A DNA stretch of 64,000 bases. It comes from Reinekea sp. G2M2-21 (GTDB taxonomy: Bacteria > Pseudomonadota > Gammaproteobacteria > Pseudomonadales > Natronospirillaceae). Shown here one piece after another: positions 60,028 to 64,000 of this stretch. Position 1 is the first letter of the stretch. The number at the start of each line of letters is the position of its first letter. The notes beneath the pieces are model-generated. The model worked only from the letters and a program-made list of their open reading frames with translations. It was not told where the DNA came from and made no database searches. The stretch is from assembly GCF_015687175.1 (NCBI RefSeq), contig NZ_JADPQG010000001.1:1302001-1366000 (forward strand), in the 5' to 3' direction. The position numbers and the translations under genes were made by a program.

Positions 60028-61193
60028 GCTGCGCCTCCTGCTGCTGCTACAACTTTCTCAGCACCTTCGGTTAATGAGCTTGCAGCGATAATATTTAGAC
60101 CACTTTCAGCCAGTTTTTTAGAACCCAGTTCAGCGTTGTTTCCTTCAAGGCGTACAACAACCGGCACTTTTACACCGACTTCTTCAACCGCACCGATAAT
60201 ACCTTCCGCAATCATGTCGCAACGTACAATGCCGCCGAAAATATTAACAAATACAGCTTTGACATTGTCATCAGACAAGATGATTTTGAATGCTTCAGCA
60301 ACGCGCTCTTTGGTTGCACCACCACCTACATCCAAGAAGTTCGCTGGAGAACCACCGTGCAGGTTGACGATATCCATGGTACCCATGGCCAAACCAGCAC
60401 CATTAACCATGCAACCGATGTTGCCGTCTAATGCCACATAGTTTAATTCCCACTCAGCGGCTTCTGACTCGCGAGCGTCTTCCTGTGACGGGTCGCGCAT
60501 GGCCTGCAGATCTTTGTGGCGGTACAACGCGTTGCTGTCGATACCAAGTTTGGCATCCAAGCAATGCAGGTTACCTTCGTCTGTAATAACCAATGGATTG
60601 ATTTCAATTAACGCCAGATCTTTATCCACAAACAATTGTGCCAGACCCAGGAATATCTTAGTGAACTGCTTAATCTGGTCGCCCTGCAGGCCGAGTTTAA
60701 ACGCAAGTTCACGCGCCTGGTATGGCTGTGCACCCACCAATGGATCGATCTCTGCTTTCAAGATTTTTTCTGGCGTTTCTTCTGCGACTGTTTCAATCTC
60801 AACGCCGCCTTCAGTAGAAGCCATGAACACGATACGTCGAGTGGCGCGGTCTACAACAGCCCCCAGATACAGCTCATTGGCGATATCCGTGCACGATTCA
60901 ACCAAAATCTTGCTGACCGGTTGACCTTTCTCGTCTGTCTGGAAAGTTACCAGATTTTTTCCAAGCCAGTTGGCGGCAAATTCTTTCGCTTCGTCAACTG
61001 ATTTTACCAGCTTCACACCGCCAGCTTTACCACGCCCCCCAGCATGCACCTGAGTTTTAACAACCCACATGTCTCCAGGAATTTTACTGATCGCTTCAGC
61101 CACTTCTTCTGGAGTGTCACAAGCGTACCCTTCAGATACGGGCAAGCCGTACTGTTTGAAAAGTTGTTTACCTTGATATTCGTGAAGGTTCAT
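60024..61193 (-). CDS. sucC: Succinyl-CoA synthetase beta subunit
   Basis: ATP-grasp subunit that binds nucleotide and succinate. The 389-residue protein starts [20 protein letters not shown] and has [26 protein letters not shown] and [17 protein letters not shown], all diagnostic. It lies downstream of lpdA, separated by a strong hairpin terminator. Confidence 0.97.
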   Translation of the reverse strand: MNLHEYQGKQLFKQYGLPVSEGYACDTPEEVAEAISKIPGDMWVVKTQVHAGGRGKAGGVKLVKSVDEAKEFAANWLGKNLVTFQTDEKGQPVSKILVESCTDIANELYLGAVVDRATRRIVFMASTEGGVEIETVAEETPEKILKAEIDPLVGAQPYQARELAFKLGLQGDQIKQFTKIFLGLAQLFVDKDLALIEINPLVITDEGNLHCLDAKLGIDSNALYRHKDLQAMRDPSQEDARESEAAEWELNYVALDGNIGCMVNGAGLAMGTMDIVNLHGGSPANFLDVGGGATKERVAEAFKIILSDDNVKAVFVNIFGGIVRCDMIAEGIIGAVEEVGVKVPVVVRLEGNNAELGSKKLAESGLNIIAASSLTEGAEKVVAAAGGAA

Positions 61194-61278
61194 TGTCTTT
61201 CCGTCTTTATTATGTTGGAGCGTCGGACGAATTTGTTTTTGGTATTAGTTTCTGTCTTGCTGCCACGGGCTAGTTAAT

Positions 61279-61306
61279 AAAAAAGAACGGCAAATGCCGT
61301 TCTTTT
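61279..61306 (-). terminator. Strong hairpin between lpdA and sucC
   Basis: AAAAGAACGGC (61281-61291) and GCCGTTCTTTT (61296-61306) form a perfect 11-bp stem around AAAT; on the minus strand a T6 tract follows. It lies 13 bp after the lpdA stop, inside what looks like one operon, so it may reduce sucCD expression or mark a separate sucCD promoter. Confidence 0.88.
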
Positions 61307-61319
61307 CACTTGTTATCAA

Positions 61320-62837
<1,518 letters not shown>

Positions 62838-64000
62838 TTACAGCTCAAGCAAAATTCGAGCTGGGTCTTCGAGCATATCTTTGATGGCGACCAGGAACTG
62901 AACGGCTTCTTTACCGTCGATCAGACGATGATCGTATGACATAGCCAGATACATCATTGGCAAAATCTTAACTTCGCCATTAACGGCCATTGGGCGCTCC
63001 TGAATCTTATGCATTCCCAAAATAGCCGTTTGTGGCGGGTTCAAAATTGGCGTAGACATGAGTGACCCGAATACACCGCCATTGGAGATAGTAAAGGTGC
63101 CACCCTGCATCTCGTCAATGCCAAGTTGCCCCGCCTGAGCACGTTCACCAAAATCACGGATGGTGCTTTCTACGCCTGCCAGGCTCATTTGGTCAGTGTC
63201 ACGCAGAATTGGAACAACCAACCCACGGTTGCTGGAAACCGCGACACCGATATCATAGTAACCATGGTAAACCACATCGTCACCATCGATAGACGCATTC
63301 ACCTCAGGATGACGGCGCAATGCTTCAGTTGCTGCCTTCACAAAGAATGACATAAAGCCTAAACGTGTACCATTGTGGGCTTTTTCAAATTGCGCCTTAT
63401 AGCGATTACGCAGATCCATAATAGGCTGCATATTCACTTCATTGAATGTTGTCAACATAGCAGTGCTGTTTTTGGCATCCAGCAATCGCTCTGCAATACG
63501 TTTTCGCAAACGTGTCATTGGAACACGTTTTTCAGAACGAGCGGCTGCGGGCATTGCAATATTGGCATCGTTGCTCATCTGCGGGATCATGCCAGGCATG
63601 CTTTGAGCCGCTTCTGGAGTAGAACTGGCCGCAGGAACAGCTGGCGCAGAAGACTTATTCGCCGCAGCTTTAACGACATCTTCTTTCGTGATTCGGCCAC
63701 CTTTGCCTGTACCAACAATATCACCAGCGGACAGATTCGCTTCATCTGCAATCTTACGCGCTGCAGGGCTCATGGGTGTTTCATCACTCGCTGCAGCTGG
63801 CGAGCTCACGGCTTCACCTTCAGAGCTTGAAGGTGCCGCTTGTGCAACCTCACCCTCAACGAACTGTGCAATAAGTTCCTGGCTCAGGACAGTATCCCCT
63901 TCACCTTTGAGGATTTCGGCCAGGCTGCCGTCTGCAGGAGCGACGACTTCCAGAACGACTTTATCGGTCTCGATGTCGACTAACAGTTCGTCGCGTGAAA
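62838..64000 (-). CDS. sucB: 2-oxoglutarate dehydrogenase E2 (dihydrolipoyllysine succinyltransferase), 5' end cut
   Basis: The frame is open to the right edge, so the first few dozen codons are missing; about 387 codons are present. In order: the end of the lipoyl domain with the lipoylated Lys in [14 protein letters not shown] (around 63920-63960), an Ala/Pro/Ser-rich linker, the peripheral subunit-binding domain ([20 protein letters not shown], then GRITKEDV), a second linker, and the catalytic domain ending in [13 protein letters not shown] with the active His. SucB transfers succinyl groups to CoA. A GTG at 63809 lies inside the linker and is not the real start. sucA is expected just beyond the window. 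Confidence 0.96.
   Translation of the reverse strand, partial: SRDELLVDIETDKVVLEVVAPADGSLAEILKGEGDTVLSQELIAQFVEGEVAQAAPSSSEGEAVSSPAAASDETPMSPAARKIADEANLSAGDIVGTGKGGRITKEDVVKAAANKSSAPAVPAASSTPEAAQSMPGMIPQMSNDANIAMPAAARSEKRVPMTRLRKRIAERLLDAKNSTAMLTTFNEVNMQPIMDLRNRYKAQFEKAHNGTRLGFMSFFVKAATEALRRHPEVNASIDGDDVVYHGYYDIGVAVSSNRGLVVPILRDTDQMSLAGVESTIRDFGERAQAGQLGIDEMQGGTFTISNGGVFGSLMSTPILNPPQTAILGMHKIQERPMAVNGEVKILPMMYLAMSYDHRLIDGKEAVQFLVAIKDMLEDPARILLEL

Noticed and set aside
61279-61306. Possible tRNA or small RNA gene between lpdA and sucC
   Set aside because: The interval is only 126 bp and holds a standard terminator; no cloverleaf or tRNA consensus is present.

Overview
This window looks like chromosomal DNA from a gammaproteobacterium, most plausibly a marine Oceanospirillales/Pseudomonadales-type organism; a relative of Reinekea or Saccharospirillum is a guess only. 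The reasons are the gene content (PsrA regulator, FabV enoyl reductase, monomeric isocitrate dehydrogenase, TusDCBE, HflD, RapA, LolA) and a gene order from yccA to purB that, as I remember it, closely follows the Pseudomonas aeruginosa chromosome: yccA-tusDCBE-ybiB-cysG-serS-rarA-lolA-ftsK-aat-ate-infA-clpA-clpS-cspD-icd-mnmA-hflD-purB. I saw no phage, insertion sequence, CRISPR array, rRNA or tRNA gene.

Layout. 1-242: 5' end of a MASE1-domain membrane sensor. 0.4-6.7 kb: proline catabolism (putA and putP on the minus strand, a divergent Lrp/AsnC-type regulator). 6.7-8.7 kb: an intergenic region with a perfect 25-bp-arm hairpin, an AEC-family carrier and a GcvR-like ACT protein. 8.8-10.6 kb: a zinc/manganese-type ABC transporter (ATPase and permease, no binding protein) preceded by a near-palindromic operator candidate and a 30-codon membrane-peptide ORF. 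10.6-16.6 kb: the most accessory-looking stretch, all on the minus strand: an OmpA-like porin with a broken or missing start, a GlyGly-CTERM surface protein with calcium-binding repeats, a lipoprotein of unknown function, a small kinase-like protein and a RES/Xre toxin-antitoxin pair. 16.7-26.2 kb: tdk, xthA, a family-3 glycoside hydrolase, a PreP-like M16 protease and rapA. 26.3-27.8 kb: a methylglutaconyl-CoA-hydratase-like crotonase and psrA with a near-consensus operator at its start.

28-52 kb is the conserved housekeeping block: sulfur relay for tRNA 2-thiouridine (TusDCBE, with MnmA further along), siroheme synthesis, SerRS, fluoride channel, RarA, LolA, FtsK, the N-end-rule enzymes Aat and Ate beside their ClpA/ClpS effectors, IF-1, a CspD-like protein, monomeric IDH, RluE, FabV, NudJ, MnmA, HflD and PurB. 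52-57 kb holds a RoxA-type ribosomal oxygenase, a lytic transglycosylase, a small operon with a YfaZ-type outer-membrane protein, and htpG behind a textbook sigma-32 promoter. 57-59 kb: a UMF1-type MFS transporter and a small membrane protein. 59-64 kb: the 3' part of the 2-oxoglutarate dehydrogenase/succinyl-CoA synthetase operon (sucB-lpdA-sucC-sucD).

No complete new defence or biosynthetic system is evident. The most notable signals are an apparent +1 frameshift inside clpS, an ompA gene whose signal peptide is encoded in frame but behind a stop codon next to a T9 run, the 54-bp perfect hairpin at 6.9 kb, a fabV terminator lying inside the rluE reading frame, and the accessory surface/kinase/toxin cluster.
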